A DNA stretch of 64,000 bases from an uncultured Sphingomonas sp. (GCF_934560975.1 NZ_CAKTFO010000016.1:1-64000); one strand, 5' to 3'. Shown: positions 17,220 through 25,946, counted from the stretch's first letter. Numbers and translations are program-made. Notes: generated by a model not told the origin, from the letters alone.

Positions 17220-18458
17220 GTGAGCACATCACCGCGCCATGTCGCAATCATTGCGCCGCCGACCGCCGGTCACTTAAACCCCCTTCAGGTCCTTGGAGCC
17301 CAGTTGGCCCGCGCCGGTCACGCCGTAACCGTCGTCCACACCGGCGAGGTGGCTCGCTACATCCACGAACCGGGCGTGTCGTTTGCGCCGCTGCCGGACG
17401 ATGCGGTGGGGGCATCGCTCGACACCTACCTGGCCCGGCTGGCCGCTCCCACGGGTCTGGGCGGCCTGACCCGCATGATCTCGGCAACCGCGGATATGAC
17501 TGCACGGCTGCTCGACGGCGCGCCGGCAGTGCTGGACAGGATCAAGGTCGACGCAGTGATCGCCGACTCCGCCGAACCCGCCGGCGCCTTGATCGCGCAG
17601 CACCTGCGCATTCCGCATGTCGTCAGCGTCACCGGCTTGCCGCTCTTGCGGGAGGACGACGTTCCTCCGCCTTTCGTGAGGTGGCGCTACCGGCCGGATC
17701 GGCTCGGGCGCTTCCGCAATCGCGGCGGATATGGCGTAGCCAACCTGCTGATGCGCCCGATCGACGCGGTGGTCCGAGGGCGCAGGCGCGACTGGAACAT
17801 CGACGACGCTGTCCAGCCACTGGCCTATGTCGCGCAATGCCCCCGCGGGCTGGATTACCCCCGGCGCGATCTGCCCGCGCATTTCCATTACGGGAGCCCC
17901 TGGCGCGCGTCCGCGCGCGCAGAGGTCGACCTGCCCATCGGTGACCGACCGCTGGTCTTCTGCTCCCTGGGCTCGCTGCAGGGCTCACGCAAGGCGCTGT
18001 TCGCGAGCATGTCGGCGGCGTGCGCGGCGATCGGGGCACGCGCCGTGATCGGCCACGGTGGCGGCCTGACCCCCGCGGACGAGGCGGCCTTGCCGGGACA
18101 GCCGCTGGTGCGTGCCTTTTGGCCGCAGGAGGCGGTGTTGCGCCGTTGCTCGGCGGCCATCTTGCACGGCGGGTTCAACACCGTTCTCGACGCGCTTGCC
18201 GCGGGAGTGCCGATCGTAGCCGTGCCGATCGCGTTCGAGCAGCCGGGAACCGCCGCGCGGCTTGCGCGGATCGGCGCCGCGCAGGTAATCACGCCGCGCC
18301 AGCTGTCGGTCACCCGGCTGGCCCATGCCCTGCGGCACGTCGTCGTGGACCCCGGCTATCGGCAAGCGGCTATGCGCGTCGCAGCGGAGATGGACGCCGT
18401 GGGCGGTGCCAGGGCCGCGGCCGCGATCGTCAGCGCTGCGCTTGCGAGCGCGCCCTGA
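17220..18458 (+). CDS. crtX: Zeaxanthin glucosyltransferase-like glycosyltransferase
   Basis: A 412-residue GT1-type UDP-sugar glycosyltransferase. The N-terminal HVAIIAPPTAGHLNPLQVLG has the acceptor-site His of the family. The C-terminal donor motif includes LVFCSLGSLQGS, PLVRAFWPQEAVLRRC and ILHGGFNTVLDALAAGVPIV with the conserved HGG. This pattern matches CrtX, which glucosylates hydroxylated carotenoids at the membrane. The adjacent convergent crtW supports this. The start is GTG at 17220, behind a strong GGGAGGG ribosome-binding site. The last 29 bases overlap the 3' end of crtW on the other strand. Confidence 0.87.
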   Translation: MSTSPRHVAIIAPPTAGHLNPLQVLGAQLARAGHAVTVVHTGEVARYIHEPGVSFAPLPDDAVGASLDTYLARLAAPTGLGGLTRMISATADMTARLLDGAPAVLDRIKVDAVIADSAEPAGALIAQHLRIPHVVSVTGLPLLREDDVPPPFVRWRYRPDRLGRFRNRGGYGVANLLMRPIDAVVRGRRRDWNIDDAVQPLAYVAQCPRGLDYPRRDLPAHFHYGSPWRASARAEVDLPIGDRPLVFCSLGSLQGSRKALFASMSAACAAIGARAVIGHGGGLTPADEAALPGQPLVRAFWPQEAVLRRCSAAILHGGFNTVLDALAAGVPIVAVPIAFEQPGTAARLARIGAAQVITPRQLSVTRLAHALRHVVVDPGYRQAAMRVAAEMDAVGGARAAAAIVSAALASAP

Positions 18459-19161
18459 CCCGCGGCAGCTGCCACCATGGCATGTGCGGGCTCAGATGGT
18501 GCTCGTGATGGTAGGCGCCGAAGTGGAAGCACGTCAGCAAGGAAGCGAGCGGCGACCAGCCGTTGCTCCTGGCGTGATGGCCGTCCACGAATGCCGCATC
18601 CTCGTGCCTGTGCGGCAGGTAGGTGCCGAACACGAACAGCTGACCCAACGCCAGCAGCGCCGGCACGGCCCAGAATGCCACGATGTTGAGCAGGGAGACA
18701 CCAAGCAGCATGTAGACGATGGCGGCGGCCGTGATCCGCAGGATCTGCGCATGCGTGTAATAGCCGGTGAAGAAGCGGACGAACCACGGCCATGCGCGCC
18801 GGGGCTCCGTGGGATGGAAATCGGGGTCATCCTCCGTGCCCGGCGCGCGATGGTGGGCATGATGCTTGGGGTAAAGCACACGGTAGGACAGGCCGGCATA
18901 AGCGGCGAGGCACAGAGTGCCGACCAGCGTGTTCAGTCTCGGCCACCTCGGCCCGAACGATCCGTGCATGCAGTCGTGCGCGATGATGAACAGCCCGGTG
19001 CTCAGCCAGGTTTGCGCCACGATGAGGGCCACCGCAATCGGGGCCGTCTGCACGCGCCATTCCCACAGGAAGATGCAGCCGATGTGGATCGCCAGCCAAG
19101 CGGACCCGATCGCCGCGGCGAGCAGCAGGTTGGCACCCGCATCGCGAGCGGCCGACGTCAT
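18430..19161 (-). CDS. crtW: Beta-carotene ketolase, fatty-acid-desaturase fold
   Basis: A 243-residue integral-membrane di-iron oxygenase of the CrtW type, adding 4-keto groups to beta-ionone rings to give canthaxanthin or astaxanthin. The histidine clusters are all present: LFIIAHDCMHGSFG, YPKHHAHHRAPGTEDDPDFH and FGAYHHEHHLSPHMPWWQLP, plus YLPHRHED. Four hydrophobic segments fit a membrane desaturase. The start at 19161 (MTSAARD) gives the usual CrtW N terminus; upstream in-frame ATGs at 19182 and 19242 are less likely. It converges on crtX with a 29-base overlap. With CrtX it implies glucosylated ketocarotenoid pigment; the core crtE/B/I/Y/Z genes are not in this window. Confidence 0.92.
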   Translation of the reverse strand: MTSAARDAGANLLLAAAIGSAWLAIHIGCIFLWEWRVQTAPIAVALIVAQTWLSTGLFIIAHDCMHGSFGPRWPRLNTLVGTLCLAAYAGLSYRVLYPKHHAHHRAPGTEDDPDFHPTEPRRAWPWFVRFFTGYYTHAQILRITAAAIVYMLLGVSLLNIVAFWAVPALLALGQLFVFGTYLPHRHEDAAFVDGHHARSNGWSPLASLLTCFHFGAYHHEHHLSPHMPWWQLPRVRARSQAQR

Positions 19162-19284
19162 CGCGCGGCCGGCCCGGGCCATTGCCGCGTGATCCCGGCT
19201 GCGCGCTGTGCCGACAGGAAGCCGATACCGCCGCTGCCGCACCGCTGATGAACGAGCATGTCGTGCACGACCAGGATGCGCCTT

Positions 19285-20310
19285 TCAATCCAGGACATCG
19301 ATTGTGCCCGATACAGGCAGTCCGCGATCGCTGAAAGCGCTTATCGGGCGGGCAGTCCGCTGGCGAGCGGCATAGGCCTGCGCACAAAGCGTAGCCAGAT
19401 GTTGCCATATGCCGGAGGATGCCATCGCCAGCGCCGCCGGGGCCAGGGCGATGCCAGCCAGAACGTCTACGCCATAATGCCCGCCGAACAGCGGTGTGGC
19501 GAGGATGGTCAGGCCGGCCCAGATCGGCGCGATCACGCGCAGCCACGGCACGTCGCGTTGCGCCCAGGCCAGAATGATGGGCAAGGCCGCATGGTAGCTG
19601 GGGAACGTGACGATCCCCCACAGGTGGGTGAGGTCCAGCGTGCGCAGGCTTCCATCCCGCAGGCCGGCGATCATGTCGCGCTCCATCCAAGCCACCGATG
19701 GCCAGAGCAGCCTGTAGCCGGCCGGATCGAAGACATTGCCCATCGCGGGCGTCAGGCCCGAGATCAGGATGGTTGCAAAGCCGCTCATGATCGCAGCGGC
19801 GACCGCTGTTTCCAGCGGCTTCACGCGTCCCGTGCCGCTCAATGCCACGATGCAGACGATCATCTGAAGCGGCAGGCTGTGATAGGCGACTCCGCCGATC
19901 CAGACGGACGCCGGGGCATTGTCGGCGGCATCGAACACGGCCGGCCAATCGAAGCCAAGTTGCCGATCGATCCGCGCGAGGGCGCCATCCCAGACCATGC
20001 CCCCGCGTGCCGCCAGGGCGTAGGACAGGACAACGCCCAGGATGGTAAAGAGCGTCATCAGCAGAAACGCACTCGCCCCCGCATAGAGCCTGGGACGCCC
20101 GGTCGACCGGCCGACGATCGAACCCGCGGCCAACAGCAGCACAGCGACGCCCGGCACGGCCAATCCGCCGAAGCGAAAGCCCAATCCGTAGCAGGCCAGA
20201 AGGCAGGCAGTCGCGACCGCCACGATCAGCGCCCACGATCCGGCATAGCTTCCCGTGGGCGTCCGTGACATCAAGGGCTCAACGCGGTTCTGCTGTGCCG
20301 GTGCCGTCAT
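19285..20310 (-). CDS. PAP2-superfamily membrane protein
   Basis: A 341-residue polytopic membrane protein with about six hydrophobic helices (ALIVAVATACLLACYGLGF, AFLLMTLFTILGVVLSYAL and others). The catalytic PAP2 motifs are visible late in the chain: FPSYHAALP (the PSGH-type motif) and GGHYGVDVLAG (the HxxxD motif). The first KxxxxxxRP motif is not evident, as in the inositol-phosphotransferase-like PAP2_3 subgroup. A role as lipid phosphatase or phospho-alcohol transferase is inferred. The start could be 20310 (MTAPAQQN) or 20271 (MSRTPTGS); neither has a strong ribosome-binding site. It is 123 bases upstream of crtW on the same strand. Confidence 0.8.
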   Translation of the reverse strand: MTAPAQQNRVEPLMSRTPTGSYAGSWALIVAVATACLLACYGLGFRFGGLAVPGVAVLLLAAGSIVGRSTGRPRLYAGASAFLLMTLFTILGVVLSYALAARGGMVWDGALARIDRQLGFDWPAVFDAADNAPASVWIGGVAYHSLPLQMIVCIVALSGTGRVKPLETAVAAAIMSGFATILISGLTPAMGNVFDPAGYRLLWPSVAWMERDMIAGLRDGSLRTLDLTHLWGIVTFPSYHAALPIILAWAQRDVPWLRVIAPIWAGLTILATPLFGGHYGVDVLAGIALAPAALAMASSGIWQHLATLCAQAYAARQRTARPISAFSDRGLPVSGTIDVLD

Positions 20311-20542
20311 CTCGCAAATACCATGATTGCCTATCGCGTGGTGACAGCCGACATCAGCCAACTCGTTTGCAAGGCCCGGTCGCCCCGCTGCCACGGTCAG
20401 CCGCGCCCTGATGTCGGCCCTTCAGCGCCGTCAAAGCGCCGCTCGAACCGGACGCCGATTCATCCGGGTGCCGTCCGTTCCGTCGCCGGCCGACAGGCGA
20501 GGCTCGATCGCTGCCCGGCAGGATATACCGGGCAAGACCAAA

Positions 20543-20580
20543 GAAAAAGGGCGGCCCGATCGCTCGGAGCCGCCCCTTTG
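20543..20580 (-). terminator. Rho-independent terminator of rplM-rpsI
   Basis: The GGGCGGC/GCCGCCC stem is extended inward by CCGA/TCGG with one bulge. On the minus strand it is followed by CTTTTTCTTT. It lies 22 bases after the rpsI stop. Confidence 0.88.
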
Positions 20581-20601
20581 GTCGCAAGATCTGCGAGGCG
20601 C

Positions 20602-21171
20602 TTAACGCTTCGAGAACTGGAAGCTGCGGCGGGCCTTCGCCTTGCCGTACTTCTTACGCTCCACCGCGCGGCTGTCGCGGGTCAGGAAACCGGCCAGCTT
20701 GACGGGTGCGCGCAGCACCGGCTCGTAGCGGGTCAGCGCCTGGGCGATGCCGTGCTTGACCGCGCCGGCCTGGCCCGAAAGGCCGCCGCCGGAAACGGTG
20801 GCGATCACGTCATACTGGCCCTCGCGCTCGGCGATGCCGAACGGCTGGTTGATGACGAGGCGCAGCGTCGGGCGGGCGAAGTAAACTTCCTGATCGCGAC
20901 CGTTGATCGTGATCTTGCCCGAACCCGGCTTCAACCACACGCGGGCGACGGCGTCCTTACGACGGCCGGTTGCATAAGCGCGGCCCTGCTTGTCGATCTG
21001 CTGTTCGCGCAGCGGCGTGGTCGGCAGGACCGGGACGTTGACGACCGGCGCTGCATCGTCGGCCGAGTCGACTGAAGCGGCGGGGGCAGCGGCAGTCGGC
21101 TGCGCGGCGGCGGGCGCCTGCTGGCCGGTGAGGTTCGCCAAGTCGGCGAGGGACTGACGGGTGTCGGACAT
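20602..21171 (-). CDS. rpsI: 30S ribosomal protein S9 with N-terminal extension
   Basis: A 189-residue S9, a 30S head protein whose C-terminal tail reaches the P-site tRNA. The conserved core begins at YATGRRKDAVARVWLKPGSG near residue 66 and includes VSGGGLSGQAGAVKHGIAQA. The basic tail ends KARRSFQFSKR, with the invariant SKR. The first 60 residues are an Ala/Pro/Asp-rich extension absent from E. coli S9 (130 residues). The start codon overlaps the rplM stop by one base (TAATG), so the two proteins are translationally coupled. Confidence 0.97.
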   Translation of the reverse strand: MSDTRQSLADLANLTGQQAPAAAQPTAAAPAASVDSADDAAPVVNVPVLPTTPLREQQIDKQGRAYATGRRKDAVARVWLKPGSGKITINGRDQEVYFARPTLRLVINQPFGIAEREGQYDVIATVSGGGLSGQAGAVKHGIAQALTRYEPVLRAPVKLAGFLTRDSRAVERKKYGKAKARRSFQFSKR

Positions 21172-21650
21172 TATGCGCCCACCTTGTTCTTGCGGTTCAG
21201 CGACGCAACGTCGAGAACCTCGGGATTCTGCGCGCCATGGTCATGCTCAGCGCCGTTGAAGATGCGCAGGTTGCGCATCTGCTGGCGGCCTAGCGGACCG
21301 CGCGGGATCATGCGCTCCACGGCCTTTTCCAGCACGCGCTCCGGGAAGCGCCCGTCGAGCACCTTGCCCGCGGTGATGCCCTTGATGCCGCCCGGATAGC
21401 CGGTGTGCTTGTAATAGACCTTCTGGTCCAGCTTCTTGCCCGTGAAGCGGACCTTGTCCGCGTTGATCACGATGACATTGTCGCCGCAATCGATGTGCGG
21501 CGTGAAGCTCGGCTTGTGCTTGCCGCGCAGGATGTTGGCGATGATCGAGGCAACACGGCCGACGACCAGCCCCTCGGCATCGATCAGATGCCACTTCTTC
21601 TCGACCGTAGACGGCGTCGCCGACTTGGTCTGCTTTGACAGCGTCCGCAT
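21171..21650 (-). CDS. rplM: 50S ribosomal protein L13
   Basis: A 159-residue L13, an early-assembly 50S protein. Diagnostic segments are KKWHLIDAEGLVVGRVASII, HIDCGDNVIVINADKVRFTG, YYKHTGYPGGIKGITAGKVL and GMIPRGPLG-like MIPRGPLGRQQMRNLRIF. The ATG at 21650 starts MRTLSKQTKSATPSTVEKKW, the usual alphaproteobacterial N terminus; the frame is open further upstream but that part is the promoter region. It is the first gene of the L13-S9 unit. Confidence 0.97.
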   Translation of the reverse strand: MRTLSKQTKSATPSTVEKKWHLIDAEGLVVGRVASIIANILRGKHKPSFTPHIDCGDNVIVINADKVRFTGKKLDQKVYYKHTGYPGGIKGITAGKVLDGRFPERVLEKAVERMIPRGPLGRQQMRNLRIFNGAEHDHGAQNPEVLDVASLNRKNKVGA

Positions 21651-21738
21651 GGACTTGACCCTTGATCTGGAGGGCAGCCACGTGCGGCCGGCCCGAAAAC
21701 AATCACGCCGCCCCAAGCGGGACGGCGCTGACCGCCGC

Positions 21739-21767
21739 CAGATGCGAGTTGAGGGGCGGAAAGTCAA
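21739..21767 (-). promoter_or_regulatory. Candidate promoter of rplM-rpsI
   Basis: On the minus strand TTGACT (21767-21762) and CATCTG (21744-21739) are 17 bases apart, about 90 bases before the rplM ATG. The -35 element is near consensus while the -10 is weak, which is tolerated in alphaproteobacteria. It is read by eye and untested. Confidence 0.45.
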
Positions 21768-21865
21768 GAAAAACCGCCGGAAACGCGTGTGGTACCTGGA
21801 TACCGCATGGTTCCTGGGCGGATTGGGGTTGTCGCGGGCGGTGCGAGGGGGTCTAACCCGCAACC

Positions 21866-22780
21866 ATGCACCTCTACCTTCCGATCGCCGGCCTGCCGGT
21901 CAACGTGCTGGTGATCGTGCTGCTGGGCGGCGCGGTGGGCGTGCTGTCGGGCATGTTCGGCGTGGGTGGCGGCTTTCTGACCACGCCGCTGCTGATCTTC
22001 TACGGCGTGCCGCCGGCGGTGGCGGTGGCATCCTCCGCCACGCAGATCACGGGATCGAGCGTGTCGGGCGTGATCGCGCACAGCCGCCGGCAAGGCGTCG
22101 ACTTCCGCATGGGCGGGGTGCTGGTGGCCGGCGGCGCGATGGGCGCGGTGGCGGGCGGCGTCGTGTTTCGGCTGCTGCAAAAGACCGGGCAGATCGATAC
22201 GGTGGTGGCGCTGCTATATGTGGCTTTGCTCGGCTGGATCGGCACCACCATGCTGCGCGAATCGGTGCGCGCCTATTTCGCGCGACGCCAGGGCGGGAAG
22301 CCGGACAGCCGGCTGGGCCGCCGCCCGAAATGGATCGCCGCTTTGCCCTTCCGCTGGCGCTTCTACGGCGCTGGCCTGTACCTGTCCCCGCTTGCGCCGT
22401 TGCTGCTGGGCTTCGTGTCGGGCCTGCTGACCGTGCTGATGGGAGTGAGCGGCGGGTTCATCCTGGTGCCTGTCATGATCTACCTGTTCGGGGTGTCGTC
22501 ACGCGTGGTGGTGGGCACGTCCCTGTTCCAGGGGCTGTTCGTCACTGCGGCGACAACCATGGTCCATGCCCTCACCACCCATGCGGTGGACCTGGTGCTG
22601 GCGGCCTTGCTGCTGGTGGGATCGGTCACCGGCGCGCAGATCGGGTCGCGGATGGTGCAAAAGGTTCAGCCCGAAATTGCCCGCATGTTCCTGGCGGTGA
22701 TCGTGCTGTTCGTGGCGTTCCGCATGGGCATCGGCCTGACCTGGCGACCGGAAGCGATCTACACGGTACAGCCGCGATGA
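21866..22780 (+). CDS. TauE/SafE-family sulfite or anion exporter
   Basis: A 304-residue inner-membrane protein with about eight hydrophobic helices and the duplicated TauE/SafE motif: GVLSGMFGVGGGFLTTPLLI in the first half and GLLTVLMGVSGGFILVPVMI in the second. The family exports sulfite, sulfoacetate or other organic anions. The stop codon overlaps the start of a TIGR02186 gene (ATGA), a pairing seen repeatedly in alphaproteobacteria. It is divergent from rplM. The substrate cannot be read from the sequence. Confidence 0.92.
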   Translation: MHLYLPIAGLPVNVLVIVLLGGAVGVLSGMFGVGGGFLTTPLLIFYGVPPAVAVASSATQITGSSVSGVIAHSRRQGVDFRMGGVLVAGGAMGAVAGGVVFRLLQKTGQIDTVVALLYVALLGWIGTTMLRESVRAYFARRQGGKPDSRLGRRPKWIAALPFRWRFYGAGLYLSPLAPLLLGFVSGLLTVLMGVSGGFILVPVMIYLFGVSSRVVVGTSLFQGLFVTAATTMVHALTTHAVDLVLAALLLVGSVTGAQIGSRMVQKVQPEIARMFLAVIVLFVAFRMGIGLTWRPEAIYTVQPR

Positions 22781-23532
22781 GGGCGCTGCTGCTCGGCCTG
22801 TTCGCCCCCCTTCTGCTGGGGGCCGCGCAGCCGCGGCTGGTGACCGACGTGTCGGAAACCACGATCGAGATCGCCTACAGCTTCACCGGCGCGGAACTGC
22901 TGCTGTTCGGCGCGATCCTCTACCCGCCGCGCCACAAGCCGCGTCCGGGCACGGAAGTGGTGGTGGTGGTGAAGGGTCCGCCCGAAACGGTGGTGCTGCG
23001 CGAAAAGGCGAAGGTCGGCGGCATCTGGATCAACCATGCCACCGCGCGCTTCCGCGATGCCCCGACCTTCTACTCGGTCGCCAGCAGCCGGCCGGTGGAC
23101 GCATTCGTGCCTTTCCCGGTGGCGTGGCGCCATGGTCTGGGCGTGGCCAACCTGCCGTTGCACCAGGAAGGGAGCAGCGACCTGGCCGAGCGGCAGCGTT
23201 TCCGCGAAGGCTTTCTGAATCTCAAGCTCGACAGCCAGCTCTACAGCGAGCATCCGGACGCCGTGTCGATCCGCGAGGACGTGCTGTACCGCGCCCTGAT
23301 CCCCCTGCCCCCGCGCGTGCCCACCGGGCGATTCACCGCGGAGACCTTTCTGGTCCGCAACGGCCAGGTGATCGCAGCGGCAACGCGCCACATCGTGATC
23401 GACAAGACCGGGTTGGAGCGACTAGTCGCCGGCGCGGCCGTGCGCCGCCCCTTCCTGTACGGCGCGCTGGCCGTCACCTTGTCGCTGCTGCTGGGGCTGG
23501 CCGCCGCCTTGCTGTTCGGGCGGCGCCGCTAG
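22777..23532 (+). CDS. TIGR02186-family membrane-anchored protein
   Basis: A 251-residue protein with an N-terminal signal (MRALLLGLFAPLLLGAAQP), a beta-rich periplasmic region and one C-terminal transmembrane helix (FLYGALAVTLSLLLGLAAAL) followed by RRR. Family signatures are IEIAYSFTGAELLLFGAILY, VVVVVKGPPETVVLREK, GGIWINHATARFRDAPTFY and VASSRP. The function is unknown; its constant pairing with TauE/SafE exporters suggests an accessory subunit. Its ATG overlaps the exporter stop by ATGA. Confidence 0.87.
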   Translation: MRALLLGLFAPLLLGAAQPRLVTDVSETTIEIAYSFTGAELLLFGAILYPPRHKPRPGTEVVVVVKGPPETVVLREKAKVGGIWINHATARFRDAPTFYSVASSRPVDAFVPFPVAWRHGLGVANLPLHQEGSSDLAERQRFREGFLNLKLDSQLYSEHPDAVSIREDVLYRALIPLPPRVPTGRFTAETFLVRNGQVIAAATRHIVIDKTGLERLVAGAAVRRPFLYGALAVTLSLLLGLAAALLFGRRR

Positions 23533-23579
23533 GCCGCACGGTCAGCAGTTCGTTAACCCTGGCCCGCTATGCTGCGGCC

Positions 23580-25193
23580 ATGGGGATGCATGAACGCTTC
23601 GTCTCGGCCATCACCGCCGGTGACGCGATGGAACTGGGCCGACTGGTCGCGATCGGAGGCCATGCCGCCGAGATCACGGTCGACGTCCGGATGCTGCAAC
23701 TGGTGCGCGGGAGCGGCGGCGGATCGATCGGCAGCCACGTCAAGCTGCGGCTCGGCCGACGCTGGGTGGTCGGCCAGATCCGCACGCTCCGGCTGTCCGA
23801 GGCGGATGGCGACCTGGTGGTCGGCACGCTCGAATTCTGTGGCGAAGGCGACGATGTCGAGGGCGAGTTGCGCAACTTCCGGCGCGGCGTCACCCGCCTG
23901 CCGCTGCCCGGCTGCGCCCTGCATGGCGTGTCGGCGGACGAACTGTCCCGAATCTTCGCGCCGGACGGACGGCCTTATGTCGAGATCGGCGACATCGCCG
24001 GCGCCGAAACGCAGCGCGCGTGCCTGACGATCGATCCGCTGCTCGGCCGCCATTTCGCCGTGCTGGGTTCGACCGGCACCGGCAAGTCGAGCGCGACCGC
24101 GCTGATCCTGCACCGCATCCGCGACGCCGCGCCGCGCGGCCATGTGGTGATGATCGACCCGCATGGCGAATATGCCGCCTCGTTCAGCGATTCGGGCGCG
24201 ATCTTTGACGCAGCCAACCTGGCCACGCCCTATTGGATGATGAACCTGGACGAACATGCGGAGGTGCTGCTCACCTCCAGCGGGAACGAGCGCCAGGTCG
24301 ATCGCGATGTGCTGGCCCGGGTGCTGCTGGCCGCACGCGCCAAACATCGCGCGGCTGATGGCATGACGCGCATGACCGCCGACACGCCGACACCCTATCT
24401 GCTGTCGGACTTCGGCGCGATCCTGCAACAGGAAATGGGCCGGCTCGACAAGGGCGGCGTGGGGGCCGCGCCCTATCTGCGGATCAAGGCGCGGATGGAC
24501 GAGGTCAAGGCAGACCCGCGCTATGCCTTCATGTTCTCGGGCATGCTGGTCGGGGATACGATGGCGGACGTGCTGCAACGGCTGCTGCGGCTGGACAAGG
24601 ACGGCACGCCGATCGCGATCGTCGACCTGTCGGGGATGCCGTCGGAGATTACCGGCGTGATCGTGGCCCTGCTCGGCCGCCTGATCTTCGACCACGCAAT
24701 GTGGTCGCGCGGGCTGGATCAGCGCCCGGTGCTGCTGGTATGCGAGGAGGCCCATCGCTACATCCCGGCGGAAGGGCCCGGGCCTGCCCGCGCCGTGCTG
24801 GAACGGATCGCCAAGGAAGGCCGCAAATATGGCGTGGCCCTTGGCCTGGTGACGCAACGCCCGTCCGATCTCGCGCCGGGCGTGCTGTCGCAATGCGGCA
24901 CGATCGTCGCCATGCGGCTGAACAACGACCGCGATCAGGCGCATGTCCGCGCCGCCATGCCGGAAGGATCGGGCGGACTGGCCGATGCGATCCCCGCGCT
25001 CCGCAACCGCGAGGCGGTGATCGTGGGCGAAGGCGCCCCGCTGCCCATCCGCGTGTGCTTCGACCCGCTGGATGCGGACCGCCTGCCGGCCTCCTACGAC
25101 CCCGTCTTCTCGCAGGCCTGGGCGGCGGACGGCAGGGACGAACGGCTGCGTACCGAGCGTGCCGTCCACCGCTGGCGGACTCAGGGGCGATAG
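23580..25193 (+). CDS. HerA-like ATPase (DUF87/HAS-barrel)
   Basis: A 537-residue cytosolic ATPase of the HerA/FtsK superfamily. The N-terminal 130 residues form a HAS-barrel-like beta domain. Walker A is GSTGTGKSSATAL near residue 165, followed by HVVMIDPHGEYA, and Walker B is LLVCEEAHRYIP near residue 385. The sensor region LVTQRPSDLAPGVLSQCGT completes the domain. Archaeal HerA pumps DNA with the NurA nuclease in end resection; no NurA gene is adjacent here, so the partner and role are unknown. Two close ATGs exist (23580, 23586); the first is used. It follows the TIGR02186 gene by 47 bases but no functional link is evident. Confidence 0.88.
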   Translation: MGMHERFVSAITAGDAMELGRLVAIGGHAAEITVDVRMLQLVRGSGGGSIGSHVKLRLGRRWVVGQIRTLRLSEADGDLVVGTLEFCGEGDDVEGELRNFRRGVTRLPLPGCALHGVSADELSRIFAPDGRPYVEIGDIAGAETQRACLTIDPLLGRHFAVLGSTGTGKSSATALILHRIRDAAPRGHVVMIDPHGEYAASFSDSGAIFDAANLATPYWMMNLDEHAEVLLTSSGNERQVDRDVLARVLLAARAKHRAADGMTRMTADTPTPYLLSDFGAILQQEMGRLDKGGVGAAPYLRIKARMDEVKADPRYAFMFSGMLVGDTMADVLQRLLRLDKDGTPIAIVDLSGMPSEITGVIVALLGRLIFDHAMWSRGLDQRPVLLVCEEAHRYIPAEGPGPARAVLERIAKEGRKYGVALGLVTQRPSDLAPGVLSQCGTIVAMRLNNDRDQAHVRAAMPEGSGGLADAIPALRNREAVIVGEGAPLPIRVCFDPLDADRLPASYDPVFSQAWAADGRDERLRTERAVHRWRTQGR

Positions 25194-25240
25194 TGCCGCT
25201 ATCGGCGTGCCAGCCCAAACGGGATTGAGTTTGCGCGGCG

Positions 25241-25257
25241 GCGGGGGCAATCCCCGC
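25241..25257 (+). promoter_or_regulatory. Hairpin over the rpiA ribosome-binding site
   Basis: GCGGGG (25241-25246) pairs perfectly with CCCCGC (25252-25257), with a 5-base loop, ending 2 bases before the rpiA ATG. The only G-rich candidate Shine-Dalgarno lies within the stem, so translation initiation may depend on opening it. It could be incidental in GC-rich DNA. Confidence 0.4.
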
Positions 25258-25259
25258 GC

Positions 25260-25946
25260 ATGTCGCAGAATGAAGACAAACGCCTTGCCGCCCTTGCCGC
25301 CGCCGATGAGGTCAGGGACGGGATGCTGGTCGGCCTAGGCACGGGATCGACCGCGGCCTTTCTGATCGACGAGCTGGCGCGTCGCGCGCGCGACGGCCTC
25401 CGCATCGAGGCGGTCGCCACCTCGCTCGCCAGCGACGCGCAGGCAAAGGCCGGCGGCTTGACCGTGCGGCCGTTCGAGGATGTGGCGGCGATCGACCTTT
25501 GCATCGACGGCGCGGACGAGATCGATGGCGCCTGCCGCGCGATCAAGGGCGCGGGCGCGGCGATGGTGCGCGAAAAGATCGTCGCCACCGCCGCCACCCG
25601 CATGGTGGTGATCGCTGATGGCTGCAAGAAGGTCGCCCAACTCGGCGCGGCCCCGGTGCCGGTCGAGGTGCTGCCCTTCGGCCGCGCCTTTGTCGCGCGC
25701 GCTCTGGCGGAACTGGGGGGCAAGTCCACGCTGCGTCCGCGTGGCGACGCGCCCTACCTGACCGATCAGGGCAATCTGATCCTCGACACGCATTTCGGCC
25801 TGATCGCCGATCCCGCCACCTTGGCGCGGCACCTGTCGCTGGTGCCGGGCGTGGTGGGGCATGGCCTGTTCATCGACGAGGTGGACGCCCTCTACCTGGC
25901 CGAAGGCGGAACGGTCACGCGGATCGAACGCTCCGCCGCGATTTGA
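25260..25946 (+). CDS. rpiA: Ribose-5-phosphate isomerase A
   Basis: A 228-residue cytosolic enzyme interconverting ribose 5-phosphate and ribulose 5-phosphate. Family motifs are GLGTGSTAAFLIDELA (phosphate loop), DLCIDGADEID (catalytic Asp pair), KGAGAAMVREKIVATAA (catalytic Glu/Lys) and GNLILDTHFG. Length is typical (219-230). It heads a compact run of pentose-phosphate genes, 113 bases before tkt. The start is ATG at 25260, with a hairpin directly upstream that may limit initiation. Confidence 0.96.
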   Translation: MSQNEDKRLAALAAADEVRDGMLVGLGTGSTAAFLIDELARRARDGLRIEAVATSLASDAQAKAGGLTVRPFEDVAAIDLCIDGADEIDGACRAIKGAGAAMVREKIVATAATRMVVIADGCKKVAQLGAAPVPVEVLPFGRAFVARALAELGGKSTLRPRGDAPYLTDQGNLILDTHFGLIADPATLARHLSLVPGVVGHGLFIDEVDALYLAEGGTVTRIERSAAI

